Assembly (NCBI GenBank): GCA_013396915.1
Contig: VWZL01000356.1
Span: 248,001-312,000 of the forward strand
From: Stercorarius parasiticus
Taxonomy: Eukaryota; Chordata; Aves; Charadriiformes; Stercorariidae
Reading direction: 5' to 3'
DNA length: 64,000 bases
Shown here: one piece after another, positions 11,001 through 23,000 of the stretch
Layout: each line of letters begins with the position of its first letter
Position numbering within the stretch: position 1 is the first letter of the stretch
Position numbers and translations under genes: made by a program
Notes under the pieces: model-generated
Seen by the model: only the letters and a program-made list of their open reading frames with translations
Told to the model about the DNA's origin: nothing
Database searches by the model: none

Positions 11001-14000
11001 TCATATTCAGGATGCCTTCAGAAACATAATGATTGCATTGCCTTTTCTTTCTTGACAGGTTTTGCATTTTGGTAAATACAGAGATGTGGCAGAATGTGGG
11101 GTAAGTTATACAAGTTATACAAATTTTGAAATGACATATTAGAAAGGTGCAGTTTGTAAGTGCAATATAGCTTATTTGGTACCTGCCAGTGAATTCCTGG
11201 AGATACTGCTCTTAAAATGCAAAATTGATCTCAGGTTTGGAAAGCAGAGTATTCTTAACTGCTTATGGGCATTCTAAGTTCAGCAGGCTTCAAGCTGTTT
11301 CTGTTGTATTTAAAATTTGTTTTGCTTGGTGGGGGAAGCGCTCTTGCTCTTGAAACTTTCTGCTATGGAAAACGATTTATTTTTGGTAGCATAGTGCAAT
11401 TAGAACCAAAACATTGTGTAAACAGACTAGACTCACTGTTTCGTGAGTATATAATCTTTCATGTTTGTTGTAACTTCTGGCTGAGTAAATGACTCTGTGG
11501 AATTAGTTTAAAAAAAGAAAACAAACTCTAATCAGATTTTTAACAAAATTTCTGTTGGTATTCTAGCCTCAGCAGGAAATTGATTTGAACTCCTCGCAAA
11601 CAGTCACCTCGGAGAGACAGACTTTCTACTGTGTTCCAGTGCCTGGCGAATCAGCATGGGTGAAAGAAATATCTTTTTTCACTGGGCTAGTGCTCTGTTA
11701 CGCAAACTGTGACCACCAACTAATTCAATAGGTTCAAGGAGATAAGTTTATTTAAAGTTTCTTGTATTTTGGGTGAATCAGGAGAGGTGGTAGGTGTAGA
11801 AAAAGTAAAAAGGAAAAATTGGTGATGTGCTATATGCACAAAGAGGGTGCGAATGAATTTAGGAGCATTTGCTTTTTGATTTAGTCGGGATTTAGATGAG
11901 ATTTTTCATGTTTGCTTGGGAGGGTCTTGAAAGTTTCTTTTAATTTCTACTTGAGAATGCTTAGAAAAAGAGGTACTTCAGTTGAGCCATGGGTATTCCG
12001 TTGGCATTTTCTGATTAAACTAGGGAGAGCCTCCTACAATAATCTGTAAAAACACCTGTAGCTGAGCATGTTATGACAATAATTCCTGTAAAATTAACCG
12101 CAGTATGTCATTTTCTCAATGAGTACAGGAAACATTCTGGGGAGAAAGAAATCATCTTTAGTGTCTCCTAGTAAATGGAAGTTGAATTTTCTGAATGAAA
12201 TGGATACAGGATGCTTATTTTAACACCTTTTAGGAATTCTATATCCTCTTCTCCAAGGGAGTGGGGGAGAGGTCTAGAAAACTTAAGATACGTTGCGTTT
12301 TGTAAAAAGATAGGATTTTGACGGTAGATCTATAATGATTGGATATTTCATATTTGGAATTCAGAATTTAAGAAAACTACTATTTGTCATTGGCACAGAA
12401 TACCAGTGCAATTTCACAATTAATCTAGCACAATTTTTGTAATAAAATGATTGATAAGAGTTAGTCTTTGAATGAAGTTTGCAGCAAAGTACTGCAGCAA
12501 TGGAAATTTAGAGTGAGACTTGCTATTATGAAAATAGTGAACACTATTTCAATGTTTGCTCATCGTGCTAAGAAAAAGTGTATTAGCTTTTTCAGAATTC
12601 ATTTAAAAGTCTAGTATTGCTAGTCTCTTACAAGTATGTCAGCATTTTCTGTGTGTTTCTTTTTAAAGTAATAATAATTATATCAGATACCAAGTCTTTA
12701 AATATTATTATAATGTCTGTTCTTTAGGGTTGAAATGTGGGAGAGAAAAAATTCTTGAGATTTTTGAGTTGTACCTGACCACAAGCATGTTCTCTGGGCA
12801 TTAAAAAAAACCCACATTTTTTTAGAGACTGATTGTGGAATAGCACTCGGTGTTTTTTAGTTTCTATTTTCAACAAAGCCAATGACTGTTGTGCACTTCT
12901 TAAGCAGGTTATTTGTGTATCTAAAGAGATGAAATCTAAATAACAATTTAAATAATTATTTTAGTGTCTTGCTCAAAATAGGACAATAGAATTTTGTTTA
13001 AAAAAAAAAAAAACCAAATCCAGAACAACTTGCCTTGATTTTCTCAACTGATTCTGTGGTTGTCCTTAATCCGCAATTTTACGCATATATTAGTGCAAGC
13101 CAAGCTCGAGTTAGTCCTTCAACATCCTACACACCGAGTCGCCACAAGAGGAGCTATGAGGAAGATGAGGATATGGATCTACATCCATCTAAACAGAAAG
13201 AGCAACATATAGGTAATAGTCATTATTGATGAGTAGCTTTTGTGATATCTTCCCAGAATTTGCAGAAATTTTGATTCTCAAAAATTGAAATATTTGCAGT
13301 TGTTTGAATCAGTAGTGTTAATGCAGCCTTCGTAACTAATTTGATAGCTTTGTTGAAGTCACCAGTGTGGGAAAGCCTAGTGTTGCATATTGTATGTATA
13401 TTGTATGACTTGTTTGTACTACTTTCTAGAGTTAATTCCTAAAATTAAGATTTTTTTTACAGCAACACATGTATTGCCTTTTATATGTAACAGCACACAC
13501 AATTTATAGCAGCAGGCTGAAATTTTGGAGTTCTTGTTTAATTTCACACTCTATTTCAGATGTCATGGTAATCTGGGAAAAATCATGTCTCTCTTGCGCT
13601 CCCTGTGGGGATGTTATTGTGTAAATCGAAGCCAAACTAAATCTCAGATCTTCCAGTCTTACCTTTTTTCCTAACGTGAGACTTATTAGTCGGAATTCAT
13701 AAAGGAACTAGATTAATACCAGACACTTGAAGCATCCTGAAGAAAGCTATTAAAAATTGCAGAAGCTATTGCTTTCTTTTGTTCGGTGTTATATATCTGT
13801 CGGGTTCATTAGCTGAATTCAGGTATTTCTTGTTGTATTCTTACCAGTTTGCAAATGTTTTATTAGATAGTTTAGACTGTTTTGTCTTTATACTCAGACT
13901 GATCAATTATAGTGTAGATATTTTTAGTTTTATTACTGCTGAAAATCTACAGAGATTTTTAATGTAAACTGTTACATTGATGCATACTCTTACCTTTAAG

Positions 14001-17000
14001 AACTATCTAGTTTTTTGACCATGAGGTACAGAAAAATATTACCTTGGCAGTCCAACCAAATTTAGAAAAAAAATCATTCACACAATTTAAGTATTACATT
14101 TTGAAAATCAGATTGTTGACCATGTTTGGGTTTTGAAGACACATAGATCCTTACCAGTACTCATGCTTACCTTGGTGATATAAAACATGCATTTGTGAGA
14201 CTTCTCTATTCTGAGTAAGAGTATCTTATGTCAAATTTATTTATTTATTAAATATTTTTGCCTTGGACGTCCTGTTAAATTAGTTTAATTCTGTGTTGCT
14301 CAATGAAGAAAGCTGTTTGCCTTTGCATTTTTGTTTAAAGAGCCTATGAATCCTTTATTTTTCAGGCAGCGGAGGTGATATCCATGGATGTGTGGAGCCA
14401 AAGAGATTAGAAACGGAGGCTTCTGCTGGTCATCATCTCATTTCTCCCAACTGCTCCCCTCCACTTGACTTAAATTTTCCGTTGCCAGGAGAGAAGGGAC
14501 CAGCATGTCTCGTCAAGGTAACACAAGTGGAGAGATGATGAGGGTGGCTGTGGCCTCAGTGAGGCAGACAGAATCTGTAAAGTAACAAGTCTTGCGTTAG
14601 TTTAGGGGCACAGAAATTGACTTTCAAGTCCACAATTTTGTTTCTACAGATAATTACATTGTTTTTCTTCATTATTACATTGTTTCTCTTCACTACTCCT
14701 GTAGGTGAATTGCTGAACTCCTTTGGCAGCATTTATTAGAGCCTACATATTCTTACTACAGTTAGCAAAATGAAAAAGTCTGTTACTAGATGCTCAAGGG
14801 TGTATCTGATACTGACTCCTGGTATTTTGCTTTTAGGATTGGACTCTTAAGGAAAAAAAGTTGTGATGGAAGAAGCAAAACACTACACTACACATTTTTG
14901 TGTTGCGTTTGAAATGGTCTGTGATTCACTAACGTGCTATATTGACTATGAAACTTGCAACAAAATTTCTATGCTGCTACTGTGTTGAATGCTCTCGTAT
15001 TCAGCAAATCTTGATAAATCAGATTAGAGTACAATTTTTTTACATTTGTGTAGCAAAAGAATGCCAATAGGAAAAAGCATGCAATCATAGAAACTCATTT
15101 TCCAATATAAGCTTACTGACACTGAGGACTAGGAGAAACCTTTTCACACAGACTGTTCTCAGTCTACAGTTGAGTCTCCTGAGATTTTTCCTTTTGTCTT
15201 GTGTTTGTGTTCGGTGCTGCATCTGGCCCATCTGCCTCTGTATTTTATTTTCTCTTCTGTGGCAGGTCTACGAGAGCTGGGATAGCTTCAAAGTCAATGA
15301 TGTTCTGGAGGTATATGGTATATTGTCTGTGGATCCAGTGCTGAGCATAGTAAACAATGAAGAGAGGTAAGACTCCCCTGGTGCGTGATCCTGAATTGAA
15401 GGAAAATTTATTTCCATAAGCAGAATATTCTGGCTGTCACCTCGATACAGACATGGAAATGTATAAATACATAAGTTATGCTTCAGAGGTGAATTTTGTT
15501 GCTTAAAAAAAGCTTCATGTGGAAAGTGTTAGATCCACCATCCTGTAAACTGGAGTCTGTTGTACTCTGGTACATCCATACCCTTGGATACATGATATGT
15601 CTTTTTTTAGGTTGTTGTATAGTCTATAAAACAGAAAATGCTTCTATAGCTAGATGTTTTGTACTCTTTCATGCCTATTAAACTATCAGTGAGTGAGTGA
15701 ATAACGAACAAAGCTTTCTAATAAGCTTTAAAATTATAAAATGTCCTTTTGGAATAATTTCTAAGTCCCTGAAAGTTGTTACCATAAACAATTCTGAAAA
15801 CTACAAAAAAAAAGTTTGCTTGTCTGCATGGAGAGTGAAAGTTACCAAAATGAGTAAAAATGGGCTTCGTTTTTTTTCTTAATTAAGGTATAGCATCACA
15901 TTATACCACTGATTGAAACTTCCCATTTCACCTGCTGTTCTGCAATTACTTGCTTGACAAAACACAAACTAACTGAGAAGGATGCAAGAAATCAATTTTT
16001 TAAATGAAGCTGTTTACCAATCTAACATGTGTACTAGTGATGTCTTGAACCATTGCGCTTTAAATTGTTTCTGTTGGTGATTTGGTGTATCTTTCTGATA
16101 AGTACAATATGGAGAGTGCAGTGTGAATCCTTCATAGTGCCAGCTTCTTAAAAGTTAACTCGGCTTGGTCAGCTGCTTTTGGTTATCATCTGTCTGACAG
16201 CTGATCCCAGACTGACAGCTCAGTTGGTCTGTCAGAGGTTGCGTGGTTTTTTCCCTGCATGTCATTCTATCACAAATAGACAAAATGGTGGCATTTAACG
16301 TTTTGAATGCAAACAAAAGAAGTTTCTTTTAACGGAAAGAGTGGACAGTCTGTTAGTGAACTGCTGAAGAGGCTTTGAAGTTATAAAGCCTTTCAGCTTT
16401 TGAAACTGATACAAGTTGATTAAATTTGTACTAAATTTTACTATCATCTGATACAGTCACTTTAGGGACTTTAGTTTCTATTTCAAAAATGAGAACCACC
16501 TGGAAGGAATTTTGTAAGGCCTCATCAGAAGAGAGCAAAGCTTGTGTATCTGAACTCGTAAATTAAGAGGTTATACCTTCAAGTTCGAGCTGAGGTACAT
16601 TAGGATTTATTTACTCACTTGTTTTTTTAACTCGGCCAGTGATGTAGCTGTTATGTGACTGTCTGGAAGATCTTATTGTCAGGCTCTAGAACCTGGTGGA
16701 ATATAAAAATCCTACGTGTCCATACCCTGACAAATGTAGTAAATGATTACATTATTTTCTTAGAAGTTGCTGTTTAGACTTCATTCAGTACATGCTGGAT
16801 AGAACAGTGTAACAGTTTATTTGAAGCTACATCTCATTAAATGGTGCAGCAAATAATAAATGTGGGTTTGTTTGGGGTGTTTGGCTTTGGGGTTTGTTTT
16901 TTTGGTGTTTTCAGAAAAGTAAGATTTAATTATTTTCTGAAAATAATAGAATCCAAATTTTTTTGGTCAAGCATGCTTTGGCATTTGTATATCGTTATGT

Positions 17001-20000
17001 AACCGTGATTCAGTATCATCTATGGTGTTTATAAAAATCACGAAGAAAGTAGTTTGAATATGGGAGGAGTTAACCGGAACTGGGAGCGGATGTTGTTTGT
17101 TCCGATGTGCTCTGTTCTTGGCCTGGTTCCAGCTGCTCTTAGTCAGATGGTGAGAAATTTGCGTGGAATGCTTCTAAGTCCAGTTGTGCTGTGCCCTTTC
17201 TTACGGACAGCTCGGCCCTCGATCCTATGGAGTGTATGGACACGGCAGAAGAACAGAGAGTACACAGTCCTCCAGCCTCATTAGTCCCCAGAATCCATGT
17301 GATTTTGGCACAGAAGTTGCAACACATTAACCCATTACTGCCTGCTTGCCTTAATGAAGAGGAGAGTAAAACCTGTGAGTATCTGAACTTGACCTCTCTC
17401 TGTGTACGTGTGAATCTGCAGTTTCCTAGTTCATCTGAATAAATACTTCTTTGCTCAGAGACAAAGGCGTCAATGGCAGGATATGAATTTAAATCTTGTT
17501 AAATGGAGGAACCATTCAACACTGCAGAACTGGACAAGATGCAAGTGTTTGTGTTTGTCATGCTTATGTGTTCATTTTTCTGAAATGAATGTGATTTATA
17601 TGAAACTTGTTTTTGCATTCTATGTGCACAAGGATTTTACCAAGTTGTTCAGCCCTAATATTTTATTTATTTTCAAATGGAGCAGTGAATTGCTGTAAAA
17701 TTAGATTTCCAATTTAGTATAACAGTGACAATAAGAAACATACCGACAACATAAAGCAGAAAATAAGGCAATTCTGGTTTTAAGCAACTATTCTATTCCT
17801 TGTGGCCTATTTGACTGTTATTTTTTGTCACTGAATTATTGCATGCAAACCTGTAATTGATGTGTATCCTTTTCTTTCTTGTATGCCTTGTATTGAGCTT
17901 AGTATAGTATGCATAGACTATTGATTTTAGAAATTTGGCTCCAAACTTTTCAGCCTTCTGCAAATGCATTACGCAGTATCTTATTAAAAAAAGGAAGGCA
18001 TTTCCAAGGAAATGTTTGTTATCTAAGGCTAGTAATTACTCAGTTGGAAAACCAATGAGTGTTTGTTTATTTTTCTTAGACTACTTTGGAGTAAACATTT
18101 TTCTTCATCAAACTGTAATGGAAAGTAAGGTTGATGTAGAGGGAAGAGAGTGAGGAACAGCACATTTCCTGACGTTTGTTTTCTTCTGCTTTTTTGTTAG
18201 TTGTTTCTAATTTCATGTCTGAGCTGTCACCAGTGAGAGCAGAGTTGCTTGGGTTCCTCACCCACGCCCTCTTGGGAGACAGTTTGGCTGCTGAATACCT
18301 TATATTGCATCTCATCTCTACAGTGTAAGTATTTAGATGTTTGCTGAGAATTTATATATTAATCTTTAAAAGAAATCTCCTTTGATGGGCTCTTCACCAC
18401 TCGGAAAATTAATGGCAGAAATAGCTTAAAGAGTACTTATCCCAGTGGTAATTTGTCCAGCTAGAGTTGTCCTGTCATAATAGACAGAGTGAACAGATTT
18501 CATTGTCTGAAATAACAGTGAGTTTTGTTAAAAGGCCAGTTTTGTGGCAGTGTGTCCTTGCAATGTTCCTTTGAGAGTTGGACAAAATTTACAAGATACG
18601 CTTTTAATCAGAGGTATGAAAACATCTTTTTATCTCTAGCTTCCTTTACTGAATAGGACATGCATGTGACTTCTTAAAGATGGCATTTGCTAACTGCAAT
18701 AATTATTCTTTAGGTATTAAAAGATACTGAAAGGTATTTTCTGGGAGTTTGTTTAATTAAATGTAGACGTGTTTAATGGTAAGTTCAAGTGACCCCCATT
18801 TAGCATGTGATAGAAATTTACCACCTGAGCTGATGCTGTAGATAACAATGCATGTACTTTCAGCTGTCTTCGTGGCTGATTAAGGTGGATTTGTGTAACA
18901 TTCTCTTATGCTGGTTTAAACTGTCATTGGAGGAAGCAGCAGCATCCTTTAACTCATTAAAATTTCAGGTGTGAAACTTCAGACAATATGTTTTGATTAG
19001 ATTAAGTATAGTTGTCAGGCTCAAATTTAATTTTAGTCTTTTCAAAATGAAAATGGATTCCATTTTCTTAAAAAGAGTAATTTCTTAGTAAATAAACCAC
19101 TTGTTTATGGTTTTCAAAAATTCCATTCTGCTACAAAGCGAATAGTACAGCACATATTTGTTTAACAGAAGTGTTTGCAGAGCTGTAACTGGACTCAGCA
19201 TCTTACCTTTCTCATACCTGCAACTGATGTGTAAGAAGCCACAGGATATTTCTCAGCCTCAGTGAGTCAGGTGGTGTCAAGATAGATCCAACCATAATGC
19301 CATCGCTGCCTAATTAGCAGCCAACAAGATTTATGGTGGATTCGTGTTTACAGTCTCCCCTGAACCCTTGTCCCTGTGTAAATAGAAGTACTTCAGTATC
19401 AGTATGCGGGGTTTGGTTTTTGTTTTTTTGTTGTTTTTTTTATTCTGTGCACACTTCTTTCTAGTGGGACTGTGAATGCTCTACCACTTAGACTAGAATG
19501 TGTTTTCTCTCTTAGCTGTTATCACAAAAAAGTTGAAATTTGTCAAGAATGGGGAGAAGATATACAGTAAGAAGAGGGAGAGGAAAGCTGAGGGCAGGTA
19601 AAGGAAATGAACAAGTATGATAAGCAGGGAAACTGAGATTGGGCAATGAGAAAGGACAAGGATGAAGAAGTGTATTTACTGAGTAATGACAGAGCACAAG
19701 GAGAACAGAATGTCTAGAAGGCACGATGCAGGATCTGAAGCACTATAAATGTGCTGCTTTTGTGCAACACTGCAAAGCCTTCCACAGCAGCCTTCAGCCT
19801 AACTTAGCTCCTTGGACACTGGAGGAGGAAGAAAATATGGCTGCTATTTATGTATGTATTGGTATTGAAATCCTGCTAGCTGTCAGAGACACTGCACAAT
19901 ACTCATGCTGATTGATACATGTATTCACTGTGCTAATCAGATGTTTGCCTAACTTTTGTTATTTTTGGTCTAGTTACGCAAGACGAGATGTGCTTCCTCT

Positions 20001-23000
20001 GGGAAAATTCGCAGTCAACTTGAGCGGATGTCCAAGAAATAGCATCTTCACAGAGCACATATACCGCATTATCCAGCAGCTTGTTCCAGCAGTAAGAATG
20101 ATGGCGTTATAGTGCTTTAATATGTCTGGTGGTAGATGTTGGACTAATTGTTCCAACCAAAAAACCAACACTAATAAAGACAGGCTTCTTAAACAAAGGC
20201 TCCTGCTATCCATGTAGAGAGCAGATAAAAATGGAGATGCGGCTTTTCTGTCAGTTGAAGTCTCTATTTACCTAGTCATTCAGGATGAATGTGTAATAAA
20301 ATCATATCCCCACAGGTGCTATATACTTTATTTTGTCTTTCTGGATTGAGATGTTTAGACGTTTCGGTCATTTAATTATCATGTTGTTAGTTTTTATCCC
20401 CAAGTTTGTGGACACTCTTCTGCAGAAAATTCATAGTAATTCAGTTTGGAGTCATAATAATTGTATTGCTGCAATAAATTGCTTGGGTTTTTTTTTCCTA
20501 ATTCTAGATGGGCAGTACAGGTGATATGAGTTCTTAACAGCATTATTTTCCTTTGGGTTTTTTTTCTTTAAGCATTTGGACATTTGGGATAAAGTGTATT
20601 CTATATTGTGGTAACAAGTTTTGGTTTACTTGCTATGGAGGTCCACAGTTACAGCTCTTGCTAAAGGCAGCAGTATTTACTAGGGAACCTGGAGGAGAAG
20701 AAATGTGCTGATCAGTTTCTTTTCTCATTGCAGTCCTATCGCCTACAAATGACCATTGAAAACATGAACCATTCACGATTTATCCCACACAAAGACTACA
20801 CAGCTAATCGCTTAGTCAGTGGAGTCTTGCAGCTTGCCAGCAACACCTCCCTTGTAGTAGACGAGACTCAGCTTGAGCAAGGACAGCTTGACACAACAGG
20901 TAGACATTTTTTGTTTTTTAAAAAAAGGAAAGAAAATCTCATCTGGAAGGTTGAAAGTTGATGCTAATTGTGTCACAGTGATGACTTTATATTACAAAAA
21001 GCCTGCAGCCTTCTCAGACAACTTACGGCTTCATCTCTTGGAGTTTTTTCCCTATTTTACTTTCTGGAACTGCCTGGTATTTTGCTCAGAAATGTTTTCA
21101 TTGAGTCAGAATCTCTATCCCAGACCACAAATGACCAATAGTGAAACAAGATAGTTCCTTGTTTAGTGTAGCTTTGCATTGCAGAGAACTCTGGACGGTG
21201 TCTTTGACACTTGGTGGAAGAGGCCACTGATTTGAGTAAGTCTTTAGACCAAAATACCTCTGATTCATTAGAGTGGCCTTTGCTTCCTGTGATAATGAAT
21301 GAAGAAGTGGGGGAACCATATGCTCCTGCCTTATGCTTTATACTTTTAGTGTATGTATAGAAACCATACCTGAAAACCCAACTAAAAACGGGAGATAAAA
21401 AAAATAGCTATTACTGTGTGGAACAGAATGATGATTCTAACTTGTAAGCTGATGTAGAGCTGTGTCTGCTTTCTACAGAGCTTTAGACAATTAATTGAAT
21501 TATAACCTACATAAAAGAGGTGAGTTGCGATACCTGTTAAAAGTTCAGTAACTGAAGAATGCATAGTATGGATATCTGTGGTCATTTCAAGGAAAGAGGA
21601 ATAGGAAATCACTGGAAGCGACTTTATTTTTAGAATAAAAATGCTACCTTGAGAAACCTGCTGGCCTGTGAGACACTGTAAGCCTGTGGGGCTCCCTAAT
21701 GACTATCAGTGCTCTGCCCCATTCAAACACTTTGTCTGGCAGAACTAGTGAGGTTCAGATTTCAGGTTGATTCTGTTTAGAAACATTTTCTTTTTTTTTT
21801 TAATTACTGCTATTAAAAGTCGTTCAATGAAAGTATTCGCTTGTTTTTGAGTCCTCGGTATTCTTTTTTGTTACTCTGCTTTAGTAAAGTTACAAAATTT
21901 CACTAAAAATAGTAAAACTAGTAGAAATCTTTGCATTGTCTGTTTCAAAAAAAAAAGTCAACACACGAAAAACTCCCATTTACAGAAAAATCTTGCTGTG
22001 CTGGTTTATGTTTTCTAAAACGTTTGTCCTTAGTGTCTAAAAAAGCTCAACATTTAATGAAAAGTAACATATTAACAGTTGCAGATAAAAAAGGCTTGTT
22101 CATTTTATTTTGTTTCTGTTGATGTGATGTTGTTCTCTACTGAATTTAGAAAAGTAAGAATTTTAAAATTCTTGTAACAATGTTGGGAACAAAATTTAAT
22201 CCTAGAGAAGAATAAGTATCTTCAAATCTAGTAGTTGATTTGGAACTCTTGGAAGTTACAGCTTAGAGATTTCAAATGGGAAAATGTCCCAGAAGTAAAT
22301 AATAATATTAAATTTGCCTTTATTTACTAACTTTGCCTTTATTTACATTATAGTAAATTAATACTAATTCATTAAAGGCAAAAACATAGCAGTAGATGTG
22401 TCATTTGATGCAGTAACACTGCTGAAGGGAAATTAGAATTGTTGGGTACATGTTGGTATTTCAAAGGGAGAATTCTAAGAGTTAACCAGTTAATTCATCA
22501 ATCTTAACTTTCTAGATTTTAAATAACTTAGTTCCAGGTAAGGCAAGTGACTTCTATAAAAATTCGGCAAAATGATAATGAGCATGTTTTTCAGCTGTTC
22601 TAGTCTTGGTAGCTTATCTAATGTGTTCTTTTTCCAGCAAGACTTTTTTCTTTCTCTCCCTTAAACTGTTAAATTACACTTTCTGCCAGATAATTTTGTC
22701 CTCTTGAGGAGAGAGTTTTTCCTCTGTACATGGTTATCTGACTTTATAGGACCAATAAAAACATCAGCTATTAACACATATACTATGTCAGATAAAACTT
22801 AGGCTTGAAATCCCTCAAGAATTCTTAATTTTGGTCTTAAGAAAAGGTGGCCTCTATCTAGAAGACACAACAGACACAAGAAGAAACAGGATGCTTGCAA
22901 GAATTTTTCTTCCAGCTGCTCATTAGAAACAGATTAGAAACAGGGGGAAGAAAAATCAGGTCTGACATTTGTTTAGGTCCAGTTGTCAGAGAATTTGTTC

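Noticed and set aside
20120..20166. CR1-tail-like stretch in MCMBP intron 11 (GTTGGACTAATTGTTCCAAC)
   Set aside because: Resembles the CR1 3' end but is under 50 bases, with no octamer tail; too short to call.
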